Shown here: in pieces, positions 1 through 9,022 of the stretch
How the letters are laid out: each line of letters begins with the position of its first letter
Numbering within the stretch: position 1 is the stretch's first letter
From: Embleya scabrispora
GTDB lineage: Bacteria > Actinomycetota > Actinomycetes > Streptomycetales > Streptomycetaceae
DNA length: 64,000 nucleotides
Reading direction: 5' to 3'
Assembly: GCF_002024165.1 (NCBI RefSeq)
Contig: NZ_MWQN01000001.1
Location: 5,580,001 to 5,644,000 of the forward strand
Program-made: the position numbers and the translations under genes
Notes under the pieces: model-generated
What the model was told of the DNA's origin: nothing
The model's input: only the letters and a program-made list of their open reading frames with translations
Database searches by the model: none

Positions 1-78
1 CATGGCGTGGGCGGTGCGGGCGATCCGGACCGCGATCTCGCCGCGGTTGGCGATCAACAGCCTGCGGATGAGCGGCAT
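1..78 (-). CDS. Biotin carboxylase / acyl-CoA carboxylase alpha subunit, N-terminal fragment
   Basis: Only the first 26 codons are in the window; the gene runs off the left edge. The peptide begins MPLIRRLLIANRGEIAVRIA, which contains the LIANRGEIAVRI signature that opens the biotin carboxylase domain of acyl-CoA, propionyl-CoA and methylcrotonyl-CoA carboxylase alpha subunits. This subunit carboxylates biotin with ATP and bicarbonate. It lies 82 bases downstream of a carboxyltransferase beta-subunit gene on the same strand, so the two probably form one enzyme and one operon. The substrate cannot be judged from this fragment. Confidence 0.85.
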   Translation of the reverse strand, partial: MPLIRRLLIANRGEIAVRIARTAHAM

Positions 79-160
79 ACGATCCCCTCGGTGTGCGGGT
101 GGCCGGCGGGGGTGGTTGCGGGAGTGGCCGCGCGGGCGCGGACCCCGGCGGAGGTCGGGC

Positions 161-1759
161 CTACATGCGGAAGACCCCGTAGCCGGTGGTACCCGCGACC
201 GGGGCCGAATGTGCGGCGGACAGGGCGATTCCGAGTACCGTGCGGGTGTCGCGGGGGTCGATCACCCCGTCGTCGTAGAGCCGCGCGGTGACGAAGAAGG
301 CGTGCGACTCGCGTTCGATCTGCGCCTCGATCGCGCCGCGCCGCAGTTCGTCCACGTCCTCGTCGAAGGCGATCCCCCGAGCGGTGGCGGCCTGGCGGCC
401 GACGATGGACAGCACGCCCGCCAGTTGCGCCGCGCCCATCACCGCGAGTTTGGCGGTCGGCCACGCGAACAGCAGGCGGGGATCGAAGGCACGCCCGGAC
501 ATCCCGTAGTTGCCCGCGCCGAAGGACGCGCCGATGTTGAGGGTGAGGTGCGGGACGGTGGAGTTGGTCACCGCGTTGATCATCTTGGCGCCGTCCTTGA
601 CGATGCCGCCCTGTTCGTACGCGGTGCCGACCATGTAGCCCGTGGTGTTCTGGAGGAACAGCAGCGGGGTGTGCGAGCGGTTGGCGAGTTGGATGAACTC
701 GGCGGCCTTCCGGGACTCCTCGCCGAACAGCACCCCGCGCGCGTTGGCCAGCACCCCGACCGGGAAGCCGTGCACCGACGCCCAGCCGGTGACCAGGGCG
801 GCGCCGTACTCGGACTTGTACTCGTCGAACCGCGACCCGTCCACCACCCGGGCCAGCACCTCGCGCGGATCGAAGGGGACGCGCAGGTCCGTGGGGACCA
901 GGCCGAGCACCTCGTCGACGTCGTACAGCGGCTCGTCGGGCGGTCGGCTCGGCCCGGGGCCGTGCTTGCGCCAGTTCAGGTCGGCCACGATGCGCCGCCC
1001 GATCCGCAGGCAGTCGTACTCGTCGGCGGCGTAGTGGTCGGCGAGCCCGGATACCCGCGCGTGCATCGCGGCGCCGCCCAACTCCTCGTCGTCCGCCTCC
1101 TCGCCGGTGGCCATCCGGACCAGCGGCGGGCCGCCGAGGAAGACCTTGGCCCGGCCGGCCACCAGCACCGCGTGGTCGCACAGGCCCGGGATGTACGCGC
1201 CGCCGGCGGTCGAATTGCCGAACACGAGGGCGACGGTGGGGATTCCGAGCGCGGACAGCTCGGTCAGGTCGTGGAAGACCCGGCCACCGGGCACGAACAG
1301 TTCGGCCTGGGTGGGCAGGTCGGCACCCCCCGACTCGACCAGGTTGACCACCGGGAGTCGGTTGCGGCGGGCGATCTCCAGGGCGCGGAGGTTCTTGCGC
1401 AGGGAGTACGGATTGACCGAACCACCGCGCACGGTCGGGTCGTTGGCGATCAGCACACACTCCACGCCGGAGACCGGACCGATACCGGTGACCATGCCGG
1501 CGCCCACGGTGAACTCGGTGCCCCACGCGGCCAGGGAGGACAACTCCAGGAAGGGCGCGTCCCGGTCCAGCAGCAGTTCGATGCGCTGACGGGCGGTCAG
1601 GCGTCCGCGGGCCCGGTGTCGTTCGACGTAACGTTCGCCGCCGCCGGCCCGGGCGAGGTCCAACTGCTCGTGCAGCGCCGCGAGGGCGGCCAGTTGTGCG
1701 GTGCGGTTGGCCCGGTAGGTGTCGGACCGGGGATCGAGACGGGAACGCAGAACGGGCAC
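161..1759 (-). CDS. Acyl-CoA carboxylase beta subunit, methylcrotonyl-CoA carboxylase type
   Basis: This 532-residue carboxyltransferase moves CO2 from carboxybiotin to an acyl-CoA. An N-terminal crotonase-like half carries FGNSTAGGAYIPG near residue 180, and a C-terminal half carries the glycine-rich IGASFGAGNYGMSGR near residue 412. Length and the terminal GYGVFRM fit the beta subunit of 3-methylcrotonyl-CoA carboxylase (leucine breakdown) better than propionyl-CoA carboxylase. The start is GTG, with GAGGAG eight bases upstream. It is followed by the biotin carboxylase gene. The exact substrate (methylcrotonyl-CoA, geranyl-CoA or another) is inferred from overall resemblance only. Confidence 0.88.
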   Translation of the reverse strand: MPVLRSRLDPRSDTYRANRTAQLAALAALHEQLDLARAGGGERYVERHRARGRLTARQRIELLLDRDAPFLELSSLAAWGTEFTVGAGMVTGIGPVSGVECVLIANDPTVRGGSVNPYSLRKNLRALEIARRNRLPVVNLVESGGADLPTQAELFVPGGRVFHDLTELSALGIPTVALVFGNSTAGGAYIPGLCDHAVLVAGRAKVFLGGPPLVRMATGEEADDEELGGAAMHARVSGLADHYAADEYDCLRIGRRIVADLNWRKHGPGPSRPPDEPLYDVDEVLGLVPTDLRVPFDPREVLARVVDGSRFDEYKSEYGAALVTGWASVHGFPVGVLANARGVLFGEESRKAAEFIQLANRSHTPLLFLQNTTGYMVGTAYEQGGIVKDGAKMINAVTNSTVPHLTLNIGASFGAGNYGMSGRAFDPRLLFAWPTAKLAVMGAAQLAGVLSIVGRQAATARGIAFDEDVDELRRGAIEAQIERESHAFFVTARLYDDGVIDPRDTRTVLGIALSAAHSAPVAGTTGYGVFRM

Positions 1760-1936
1760 GACCTCGACTCCTCGCCTGTCGACGCGAAGGCAGCTTCCGG
1801 ATGTTAACGGCCGGTCACTTGGCTATGGAAGGCCCGAGCGGGGCGGGGGAGTCGCGGGCGCCGGCGCTGCCCCCGGGTCGGTCGGCGCACACCGGCGCCG
1901 ACGCGACCCCGGGCGGGGCCGCGTCGGCGGCTGGGA

Positions 1937-2743
1937 TCAGCCGTGGTGCCCGTGGTGCCTCGCGTGCGGGTCGGCGGCCTGCTCCGGCGCGTGGGCGTGC
2001 GGCGCGGGCTTGCCCGCCTCGACGGTGAGCTCCGCGGTGCGGACCACGCCGCCGTGTCGGAAGTCGAGGAAGAACCGGTACGCGCCGACGCTGGGCAGTT
2101 CGGTGTGGAACGCGATCTCCGGACCGGCCGGGGTGACCCCGTCGCCGGGCGCGCCGCCGGGGTGCACGTGCAGGTAGGCGAGGTCGCCGTCGCGCAGCAC
2201 GACCAGGTGGCCGAACGCGGCCAGGTAGGGCTCCAGGTCGGTGACGGGCACACCGTCCCGGGCCACCGAGAGGGTGAGGTGCGCGCCCTGTCCGGCCGCG
2301 GGCTCGCCGGCGAGGGTGACCGTGTAGCCGTCGACCTCGGCGGTCGCTGCCGGGGCGGGCAGCGGCACGGGCCGGAAGTCGCCCGCGACGTGGATGTCGA
2401 CGCCGAGGGTGAGCGGGCTGCCGGTGGCGGCCGGGGCGAAGTCGGTGAAGATTCGGTAGGTGCCGGCCTCGTCGAGGGTCAGCTCCTGGGTCCAGACGCC
2501 GTCCTCGCCGAGGACTGGGTGTACGTGCCGGAAGCCGCTCAGATCGCGGCGCACCACGATCAGGTGCAGGTCCTTGTCGTGCTGCGGGACGTACTCGCGC
2601 ACCGGGGTGCCGTCGGGGCCGTCGATCCGGAACGCGAAGGTGCCGGCGGGCGCGGCGACGGGGACCAGGGTGTAGCCGTCGCGGGAGACCTGAAGACCCT
2701 CGGGGGTGGCGGGGGCGGCTGCGTGGTGGGCGTGGACGGTCAT
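1937..2743 (-). CDS. Copper-associated His-rich protein
   Basis: A 268-residue protein with no signal peptide or obvious membrane segment. It has two beta-rich segments with similar sequence (around DLHLIVVRRDLSGFRHVHPV and GHLVVLRDGDLAYLHVHP), suggesting an internal duplication. HVHP motifs and histidine-rich ends (MTVHAHH and HHGHHG) could bind metal. Similar proteins sit beside copper P-type ATPases in actinomycetes. A CsoR-type palindrome lies 87 bases upstream, so copper-induced expression is likely. No ATPase or chaperone gene is adjacent, so it appears to be a stand-alone member of the copper regulon. A role in copper binding or buffering is inferred. Confidence 0.72.
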   Translation of the reverse strand: MTVHAHHAAAPATPEGLQVSRDGYTLVPVAAPAGTFAFRIDGPDGTPVREYVPQHDKDLHLIVVRRDLSGFRHVHPVLGEDGVWTQELTLDEAGTYRIFTDFAPAATGSPLTLGVDIHVAGDFRPVPLPAPAATAEVDGYTVTLAGEPAAGQGAHLTLSVARDGVPVTDLEPYLAAFGHLVVLRDGDLAYLHVHPGGAPGDGVTPAGPEIAFHTELPSVGAYRFFLDFRHGGVVRTAELTVEAGKPAPHAHAPEQAADPHARHHGHHG

Positions 2744-2829
2744 GACGGGCTCCCTGGCGATGTGCGTGGTGTTCGAGGTATTCGGCCTCTTCGTCGGCGG
2801 CCGGCGGTACCGGCCACGCAGACGAAGTT

Positions 2830-2846
2830 ATACCCCCAGGGGGTAT
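2830..2846. promoter_or_regulatory. CsoR-type copper operator
   Basis: ATACCCCCAGGGGGTAT is a perfect 8-bp inverted repeat around one central base. It matches the known form of actinobacterial CsoR operators (TACCCC/GGGGTA). It lies upstream of the His-rich protein, where Cu(I) binding to CsoR would relieve repression. The regulator gene itself is not in the window. Confidence 0.8.
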
Positions 2847-3001
2847 CAGGCAAGATCGTTCGCGGGGTTTCTCGGAACTTCTTCGCAGCGCGACGGCCGA
2901 GGCCGGCGAGTCGCCGGGACGGAAAACGGGATTCGCATCGGGTGTGCGGTGTCGGATACTGCGGGCTCGGGGGACGGTCACGGGGAAGCGAGGTCGGCGG
3001 G

Positions 3002-3694
3002 ATGCGTACGTTGTTGATGGGGGTGGTCGGGTCGACCGCCTACGGGTTGGCCACCGAGACCTCGGACGAGGATCTGCTCGGCGTCTTCCTCGCGGATTCG
3101 CGGGAGGTGCTGGGCCTGGACGGCGCGGCGGCGGCCGGCCGCTCGCGGGTGACCACGAAGCCCGACGTGACGATGCACGAACTGGGCAAGTACTGCTCGC
3201 TCGCGCTCAAGTGCAATCCGACGGTGACCGAGTTGTTGTGGCTTCCGGAGTATCGGGTCGAGACCGAGGCCGGTCGCCGACTCCGGGCCCTGCGTGGGAA
3301 GTTCCTGTCCACGGAGTACGTCCGGTCGGCCTACGGGGGATATGCGCTTCAGCAGGCCAAACGCCTGCTCGGTCGGCACGAGGCGGGCAAGGACGGCTTC
3401 TCGGCGGACACCGCCCGACGTACCGCCAAACACGGCCGACACTGTCTGCGCCTGCTGCTCCAGGCCCAACGCCTGCTCGCCACCGGCGAGTTGATCCTGG
3501 ACGTGAGCGCGCAGCGCGAGGACCTGTTCGCCGCGGGCCGGCTGGCCGCGGAGGACCCGCCCGCGTTCGCCGCGCGCTTCGAGCACGAGAAGGCCCGCCT
3601 CGACGCCGTGACCTCGGTGCTCCCCGACCGCCCGGACCGCGCGGCGATCAACACGCTGGTCGTGGAATTGCGGATGGCCGCACTCACTCCCTGA
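3002..3694 (+). CDS. Nucleotidyltransferase domain protein (COG3541-like)
   Basis: A 230-residue protein whose N-terminus reads GSTAYGLATETSDEDLLGV (residues 10-28). This is the G-S-x-x-Y-G ... S-D-x-D metal-binding motif of minimal DNA polymerase beta-type nucleotidyltransferases of the YcgL/COG3541 group. The rest is helical and charged. The ATG at 3002 is chosen because it places the motif at the N-terminus, as usual in the family; the reading frame is open further upstream but has no recognisable domain there. The gene stands alone. The substrate is unknown: some relatives act in toxin-antitoxin or phage-defence settings, but no partner is visible here. Confidence 0.72.
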   Translation: MRTLLMGVVGSTAYGLATETSDEDLLGVFLADSREVLGLDGAAAAGRSRVTTKPDVTMHELGKYCSLALKCNPTVTELLWLPEYRVETEAGRRLRALRGKFLSTEYVRSAYGGYALQQAKRLLGRHEAGKDGFSADTARRTAKHGRHCLRLLLQAQRLLATGELILDVSAQREDLFAAGRLAAEDPPAFAARFEHEKARLDAVTSVLPDRPDRAAINTLVVELRMAALTP

Positions 3695-3762
3695 CCGAGG
3701 TCGAATACGCTCCGTGTGGGTAGGTATCGACACGGACCGGAACCTTCGAAGGGGGCGCGATC

Positions 3763-3945
3763 ATGGCGCTGGCGCAGGAAAACGATCCTCCGCGAAGGAG
3801 CAGGCCGCCCCGGAAGGATTGGAAGAACTCCTTCGAACACTGGGACGCCACGCCGCACGACTGGCACGTGGAGGGCCCGGACCTGTTCCAGTGCGGGGAG
3901 TGCGGCTTTCGCTCCTCCGCCGTCCCGGTGCGACCTGCGCGATAG
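3763..3945 (+). CDS. Small hypothetical protein with one CxxC motif
   Basis: A 60-residue protein. The N-terminal third is basic (PPRRSRPPRK) and the centre aromatic (DWKNSFEHWDATPHDWH). A single CGEC motif near residue 47 might bind zinc if two chains pair. A good ribosome site (GAAGGGGGCG) lies just before the ATG, which is the main reason to call it. No family is recognised. Its codon use is less GC3-biased than that of its neighbours, so it could be spurious. Confidence 0.45.
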   Translation: MALAQENDPPRRSRPPRKDWKNSFEHWDATPHDWHVEGPDLFQCGECGFRSSAVPVRPAR

Positions 3946-4034
3946 CGGTCGGCGCGGCGGCGGCGAGCGTCGGCCCCGAGCGCATCCGCGTCCGGTCGGG
4001 GACGCCCGGGGCCTTGCGGTACGGCTCAAATGTG

Positions 4035-4065
4035 TTGACCTTCGCGGTGATCACCTTGGTACGGT
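4035..4065 (+). promoter_or_regulatory. Candidate leaderless promoter for the DUF1152 gene
   Basis: TTGACC (4035-4040) and TACGGT (4060-4065) are separated by 19 bases and match the -35/-10 pattern of the vegetative actinomycete sigma factor. The -10 box ends six bases before the GTG start at 4072, and there is no ribosome site. Transcription would therefore begin at or next to the start codon. Confidence 0.6.
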
Positions 4066-4071
4066 CCGGCC

Positions 4072-5031
4072 GTGTTCACACTCGCCGAACCTCCGCTCTT
4101 CGCCCGCCTCCGGGATGCCCGCTCGGTGCTGATCGCCGGGGCGGGCGGTGGATTCGACGTGTTCGCCGGGCTGCCGCTCGGCATCGCGTTGACGGACGCG
4201 GGCAAGCGGGCGCACTTCGCCAATCTGTCGTTCGTGACGGTGGATCACCTGCCGTCCTCGGTACGCGTGGCGCCGGGGCTGGCCGCGGTGCGGTCGGACA
4301 CGCCGGGGAACGACGACTACTTCCCCGAGCGGGCGCTGGCGATGTGGCTGTCGCGCAACGGCTTCCCGGACACGGTGTACGCGTTCGCGAAGACCGGGGT
4401 GAAGCCGCTGCGGGCGCTGTACCGGCGCCTGGTGCGGGACCTGGACATCGACGCCATCGTGCTGGTCGACGGCGGGACCGACATTCTGATGCGCGGCGAC
4501 GAGGCGTCCCTCGGCACACCGGAGGAGGACATGGCCAGTCTGGCCGCGGTCGCCGGGGTGGACGTACCGGTCCGGTTGGTGGCCTCGCTCGGGTTCGGGA
4601 TCGACGCCTACCACGGGATCTGCCACGCGCAGGTGTTGGAGAACCTGGCCGCGCTCAGCCGGTCCGGGCACTATCTGGGCGCGCTGTCCATCCCGCGCGA
4701 ATCGCGGGAGGGCACGCTGTTCCTGGACGCGGTGGCATACGCGAATCGGGTCACCCCGCGCCGCCCGAGCATCGTGCAGGGTTCGGTGGGCGCGGCGCTG
4801 ACCGGCCGGTTCGGCGACGCGCACTTCACCGAACGCACCGGGAACAGCGAACTGTTCATCAATCCGCTGATGAGCGTGTACTTCACCGTCGACCTGGCCG
4901 GCCTGGCCGAACGCTCGCTCTACCTCGACCGACTGGAGGGCACCCGCAACATCTGGGAAGTCTCGTCGCGCATAGCGGAGTTCCGCGACGAGTTGCCGTC
5001 GACCCGGCCCAGGCGGGCGATCCCGCACTGA
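4072..5031 (+). CDS. DUF1152 family protein
   Basis: A 319-residue soluble protein. The N-terminus carries a glycine-rich nucleotide-binding-like turn (IAGAGGGFDVFAGLPLG, about residues 22-38), and an acidic segment, VLVDGGTDILMRGDE, lies near residues 134-148. These match the DUF1152 family found in bacteria and archaea, for which no function is established. The GTG start follows a candidate leaderless promoter directly. The neighbours are unrelated in sequence, so context gives no functional hint. Confidence 0.75.
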   Translation: MFTLAEPPLFARLRDARSVLIAGAGGGFDVFAGLPLGIALTDAGKRAHFANLSFVTVDHLPSSVRVAPGLAAVRSDTPGNDDYFPERALAMWLSRNGFPDTVYAFAKTGVKPLRALYRRLVRDLDIDAIVLVDGGTDILMRGDEASLGTPEEDMASLAAVAGVDVPVRLVASLGFGIDAYHGICHAQVLENLAALSRSGHYLGALSIPRESREGTLFLDAVAYANRVTPRRPSIVQGSVGAALTGRFGDAHFTERTGNSELFINPLMSVYFTVDLAGLAERSLYLDRLEGTRNIWEVSSRIAEFRDELPSTRPRRAIPH

Positions 5032-5044
5032 GGCCGATCGGCCG

Positions 5045-6514
5045 TCAGGTCTCGCGCAGCGGGTGGTAGTCGTCCGGGCTCAGGCCGAACGTCCAGGCCA
5101 CGCCCTCGCGGGCGGTCTCGGTGTCCGGCGGGACCCGCAACCAATAGGTGCGGACGCTGCCGTCGGGCTCCGGGGTGGAGTTGAGCACCTCGACCATCAC
5201 GATCGGCTCGTCGTCGTCGAGGTCGATCTCCCACAACACGCCGGTCTCGTCCCGGTCGAGCGGCCGGCCGCCCATCTCGCGCAGATAGCGGTCGTAGCCG
5301 TAGATCTCCAGCATGACCCGGCGCAGTTCGGCGTTGCGCTCGTTCCGGATGGCCCGTGCGGTCAGCCGGCTGCCGCCGGGACCGAGGCCGCCGACGAAGG
5401 CGGCCGGTACGGGCATCCCGCGCCACGCGTGCAGCGCGAAGCCGTCGGCGTACACGAGCGCGGGGCCGTCGCCGTCGTGCAGTCGGGAGTGGTCGTCGCG
5501 GCGCAGGACGGTGGGCCGTTCGCTGACGAGGGCGACCCGCTCGTGGGGCCACCACCAGCCGACGTGGCGGGCCACCTCGCCCAGTTCGGCCACGATGGGG
5601 AACTCGAACTCCGGGAAACACCTGCGCAGTCCGTCGAACACCGCCAGCCACGCCCCGTCGAACTGGCCGCCGAGGGCGCTGTACGTGGTCGCGCGGACCT
5701 TGTCGGCGACGTCCCATCGGCCCGGGACGGAAGCCGCGCGTCTGGTGGGGGTGCGTACGGAGGGGTCCGTCGCGCCGACGCCGGCGTGTACGGCCTCGCG
5801 GATCCGCTCGGTCAACTCGCGGGTGGGCTCCCACAGCCTCGACGTGGCCTCGTTCCAGGCGAGTTGCCAACCGGCCGCGCCGAGTGCCGCGCCGGCCTCG
5901 GCCTTGGCGGCCTGCCACGGCCCGCTCCACAGCCGCTCCTGTACGGGCCGACCGGGACGGCCGGGCACCTTCACCGACAACCGCGTGGCGGCCAGGTCGG
6001 CCGGCCGACACGTACCGGAGGCCACCGTCGCCGCGACCGCCGCCGCGAGTGGCGAGTCGTACCAGACCACCCGCTCGGGCTCCGCCATCCCGGCGGCGCG
6101 GTACACCGCCCGGATCGCCCGCTCGGCCGCCTCCCGATCGGCCCCGCCGGTGGCGGAGACCACCTCGGCCCAGTGGTCGGCGGCCTCCTGCAACACCACC
6201 CGATCCGCGTCCCGGAGCACTCGGACCGGCCCGTTGCCGGGACGCGAGCGAATCACGCCCGTCGCGCGGCGGGGCCCGGGGTGCGCGGGAGCGGGCACCG
6301 GGGGTGGGACGAGATGAGCGGGGACGCCCTTGTGGGCCGTTGACGCGTCGCGCGGGGCCTCCGTCTCGCGCGCCATGCTCGCCACGTTCGCCCGGAGCGC
6401 GGACCAGGCCGCGGCGGCCGGATTGGCGGGCGGCGCCGGGCGGGGCGCCGGGTGCGCGGCCGGCGCCTTACGGGGCAGCGCGATGCCGGGCAGTCGGCGG
6501 GGCGGCGGGGCCAT
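5045..6514 (-). CDS. DUF6745 domain protein
   Basis: A 489-residue protein. The first ~100 residues are rich in Pro and Ala and probably disordered. The remainder contains GWWWPHERVALVSERPTVL followed by RLHDGDGPALVYADGFALHAWRG, which resembles the DUF6745 domain of large actinomycete and cyanobacterial hypothetical proteins. The ATG at 6514 is preceded by GGAG at a suitable distance; an upstream extension into the repetitive Pro-like DNA is unlikely to be translated. It ends 13 bases from the end of the convergent DUF1152 gene. Function unknown. Confidence 0.7.
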   Translation of the reverse strand: MAPPPRRLPGIALPRKAPAAHPAPRPAPPANPAAAAWSALRANVASMARETEAPRDASTAHKGVPAHLVPPPVPAPAHPGPRRATGVIRSRPGNGPVRVLRDADRVVLQEAADHWAEVVSATGGADREAAERAIRAVYRAAGMAEPERVVWYDSPLAAAVAATVASGTCRPADLAATRLSVKVPGRPGRPVQERLWSGPWQAAKAEAGAALGAAGWQLAWNEATSRLWEPTRELTERIREAVHAGVGATDPSVRTPTRRAASVPGRWDVADKVRATTYSALGGQFDGAWLAVFDGLRRCFPEFEFPIVAELGEVARHVGWWWPHERVALVSERPTVLRRDDHSRLHDGDGPALVYADGFALHAWRGMPVPAAFVGGLGPGGSRLTARAIRNERNAELRRVMLEIYGYDRYLREMGGRPLDRDETGVLWEIDLDDDEPIVMVEVLNSTPEPDGSVRTYWLRVPPDTETAREGVAWTFGLSPDDYHPLRET

Positions 6515-6881
6515 CGTGTCTCCCAAGACTCGCAGTTCGCGCCGACACGCTAACCACCCCCACCGACACCACCTCCCCCCAACCGACCCCCAGCCGACCC
6601 CCAACCGACCCCCAACCGGCCCCCAGCCGCACGCACCCGGCCCCGCCCACCACGCCTGCGCCGCACCCGACCGCGCCGACCGCACCCGCGCCGCGCTTGT
6701 ATCGCGCCCGACCGCGCCCACTACGCCGGTACCGCGCCCGGCCGACACCCCACCGCGCTTGGTCCGGCCCCGAGATTGCGCCCACCGCGCCTGCGCCGCA
6801 CCCGACTACGGCTGACCAGGTCTGCGCCGCGCCCGACCGGTCCGCGCCGCGCCCGACCGCGCCCGGCCGCGGGCGTGCGGG
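6515..6881. other. Gene-free low-complexity spacer
   Basis: This 367-base stretch between the DUF6745 gene and the response regulator is strongly biased (C-rich on the + strand, with repeated CCGCGCC and CGCACC words). It contains an 11-bp tandem repeat, listed separately. I see no gene with a plausible start and ribosome site. It may be a slippage-prone spacer. Confidence 0.6.
6577..6630. repeat. 11-bp tandem repeat, about five units
   Basis: Five successive copies of CCCC-A-A/G-CC-G-A/G-C (CCCCAACCGAC and one-base variants), the last one base short. The array lies just upstream of the DUF6745 start. Length variation between strains would be expected. Confidence 0.8.
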
Positions 6882-7550
6882 TCAGTAGCCCGTTGGGCGG
6901 ATCAGGCCGGATTCGTAGGCGTATACCGCTGCCTGGGTGCGGTCGCGTAGGGACAGCTTGACGAGGATTCGGCCCACGTGGGTCTTCACCGTCTGTTCCG
7001 CCACCACCAAGCCGGCGGCGATCTCGGCGTTGGACAGGCCCTGGGCGATCAGGGACAGGACCTCGGTTTCGCGTTCGGTCAGGTCGCCGATCCGGCCCTT
7101 GGCGGGAATCTTCGGGGCGCCGGCCAGGCGGGCGTACTCGGCGATCAGGCGTTTGGTGAGGTTGGGCGCGAGCAGGGCGTCGCCGGCGGCCACCACCCTT
7201 ACCGCGTGGGCCAGTTCCTCGGCCGAGGCGTCCTTGAGCAAAAAGCCCGACGCGCCGGCGCGCAGCGCCTCGTACACGTACTCGTCCAGGTCGAAGGTGG
7301 TCAGTACGAGAACCTTGGCCGCGGCGTCGGCGGGACCGGTGATGCGGCGGGTGGCCTCGATGCCGCCCAGGCGCGGCATCCGGATGTCCATCAGCACCAC
7401 GTCGGGGGCCAGTTCGGCGACCATCGCGACCGCGTCGAGGCCGTCCACCGCCTGGCCGACCACCTCGATGTCGGGCTCGGCGTTCAGCAGCACGGTGAAC
7501 CCCTGCCGGACCATCACCTGGTCGTCGGCGATCAACACCCGCACGGTCAC
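6882..7550 (-). CDS. NarL/LuxR-family response regulator
   Basis: A 222-residue DNA-binding regulator, phosphorylated by the histidine kinase encoded just upstream. The receiver domain (residues 3-120) has the acidic pair D9/D10, the phospho-acceptor D55 in VLMDIRMP, and a conserved Lys in FLLKDA. A LuxR-type helix-turn-helix (LTERETEVLSLIAQGLSNAEIA, then TVKTHV) occupies about residues 155-212. The start is GTG, 13 bases after the kinase stop codon, so the two are co-transcribed. The target genes cannot be read from the sequence. Confidence 0.92.
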   Translation of the reverse strand: MTVRVLIADDQVMVRQGFTVLLNAEPDIEVVGQAVDGLDAVAMVAELAPDVVLMDIRMPRLGGIEATRRITGPADAAAKVLVLTTFDLDEYVYEALRAGASGFLLKDASAEELAHAVRVVAAGDALLAPNLTKRLIAEYARLAGAPKIPAKGRIGDLTERETEVLSLIAQGLSNAEIAAGLVVAEQTVKTHVGRILVKLSLRDRTQAAVYAYESGLIRPTGY

Positions 7551-7563
7551 GAACCGTTCCCCC

Positions 7564-8865
7564 TCACGTACCACTCCCCAGCGGCAACCGCGCCACCACC
7601 TCGTAACCGCCGCCGGGAATCGGCCCGTCGGCGAACTCGCCCCCCAGCATGGCCACCCGCTCCCGCATGCCGAGCAACCCGTGCCCCCCGCCCTCCGCGC
7701 CCGCCCCGACCCCGGCCACGACCCCCGCCGCGGGCGGCGCCGTATTGGCCACCCGCAGGGCCAATCCCGTGGCCTGGTACCCCACCTCCACCCGGATCGT
7801 CGCCCCGGGCGCGTGCCGCAGCACGTTGCTGAGCGCCTCCTGCACGATGCGAAACGCGGACAACTCGACCCCCGGCGACAACGCCCGGCGCTCGCCGGTG
7901 ATCCGGGTCTCGACGTCGAGGCCGGCGCCGCGTACGTTGTCGACCAACTCGTCCAGCCGGTCCAGGGTCGGCTGCGGGACGTGCCGCATGGCACTCGACA
8001 GGTCGTCCTCGGAGCGCAAGACGCCCAGTACCCGGCGCAGTTCGGCGAGCGCGTCCACCGCGTTCGCCCGGATGCCGATCAGGTTCTCCCGCAACGCCTC
8101 GGACGGCTCGGCCACCAGATGCGGCGCGACCTGCGCCTGGATCGAGATCACCGACATGTGATGGGCGACCACGTCGTGCAACTCCCGGGCGATCCGGGTG
8201 CGTTCCTCCAGCAGGGTGCGTCTGGCCCGTTCCTCGGCGGTGAGTTCGGTCTGCGCCTCCAACTGCGTCCGGGCCTCCCTGCGGCCGCGCAGCGCCGCAC
8301 CGACCAGCACCGTGACGCAGAAGATCACGGCGGCCCGGTACAGATCGGGGTTGTGCACGGGCGACGCGGCCAGGGTGCACACCGCCCCCGCCAGCACGCT
8401 GATCCCCAGCGCCTCGGCCGCGATCCGCGGGCGCATCCGCAGCGCCAGTACGAACAACACGGCGGCGTGCAGCGCGATGCCGCTCCCGGTCCACGGGTAC
8501 ATCTGCGACCCCTGTGGCCTCGCGAGCACCGCGACCAGGACCATCGTCACGGTCACCGCCCACCAGGCCCGCACCGGCCGCTGTACCGAGCACACGACCG
8601 CCAGCGGCGGGATCGCGCCCAGCACCACGCCGAGTCCCTGGCCCAGGCCGTACTGCCAAATGGCCTCGTTGACGCCGATGATCCCGATCGGGAAAACGAC
8701 GAACGCGACCAGGAGCAGCAGCACCGGCTGCCAGTCGCGCCAACTCCGCGGCAGCGGATCGGGCCGCGCCGTCCACAGGTCGTCACGGAGTGTACGGGTC
8801 AGGGTGCCCAGTGCCGATCCGAATCGGCCCCCGCTGCCCTCCCGCACAAGACCAACCCTAGGCAC
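7564..8865 (-). CDS. Sensor histidine kinase, HisKA_3 type
   Basis: A 433-residue membrane kinase. Hydrophobic segments between about residues 46 and 190 form a multi-pass sensor region with no large extracellular loop. A coiled linker leads to the dimerisation motif RIARELHDVVAHH with phospho-acceptor His230. The ATP-binding domain ends with GHGLLGMRERVAMLGG near residues 393-408. The GTG start has GGAGG six bases upstream. It is paired with the response regulator immediately downstream. Small sensor regions of this type often detect membrane or envelope stress, but the signal here is unknown. Confidence 0.92.
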   Translation of the reverse strand: MPRVGLVREGSGGRFGSALGTLTRTLRDDLWTARPDPLPRSWRDWQPVLLLLVAFVVFPIGIIGVNEAIWQYGLGQGLGVVLGAIPPLAVVCSVQRPVRAWWAVTVTMVLVAVLARPQGSQMYPWTGSGIALHAAVLFVLALRMRPRIAAEALGISVLAGAVCTLAASPVHNPDLYRAAVIFCVTVLVGAALRGRREARTQLEAQTELTAEERARRTLLEERTRIARELHDVVAHHMSVISIQAQVAPHLVAEPSEALRENLIGIRANAVDALAELRRVLGVLRSEDDLSSAMRHVPQPTLDRLDELVDNVRGAGLDVETRITGERRALSPGVELSAFRIVQEALSNVLRHAPGATIRVEVGYQATGLALRVANTAPPAAGVVAGVGAGAEGGGHGLLGMRERVAMLGGEFADGPIPGGGYEVVARLPLGSGT

Positions 8866-9022
8866 GCCCTACCTCCGCCGTCCGGGCGGGTCGATGCCCG
8901 ACCCGGCCCCGGCACCGAAGCTACGCACCGCCCCCACCGGCGCGCATCCCGCCGCGGAGCCGCCTTGCCGACTGGCTCGGAGGTATGACGGGTATGACGG
9001 CCCGGACGCGACCGCCCACCCC

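Noticed and set aside
2-1807. Long + strand frame over the carboxylase gene
   Set aside because: It is a composition artefact opposite accD; it has no domains, and the minus-strand gene is clearly real.
6577-6881. Coding extension of DUF6745 into the tandem repeat
   Set aside because: The GGAG-preceded ATG at 6514 is a better start, and the upstream residues would be low-complexity.
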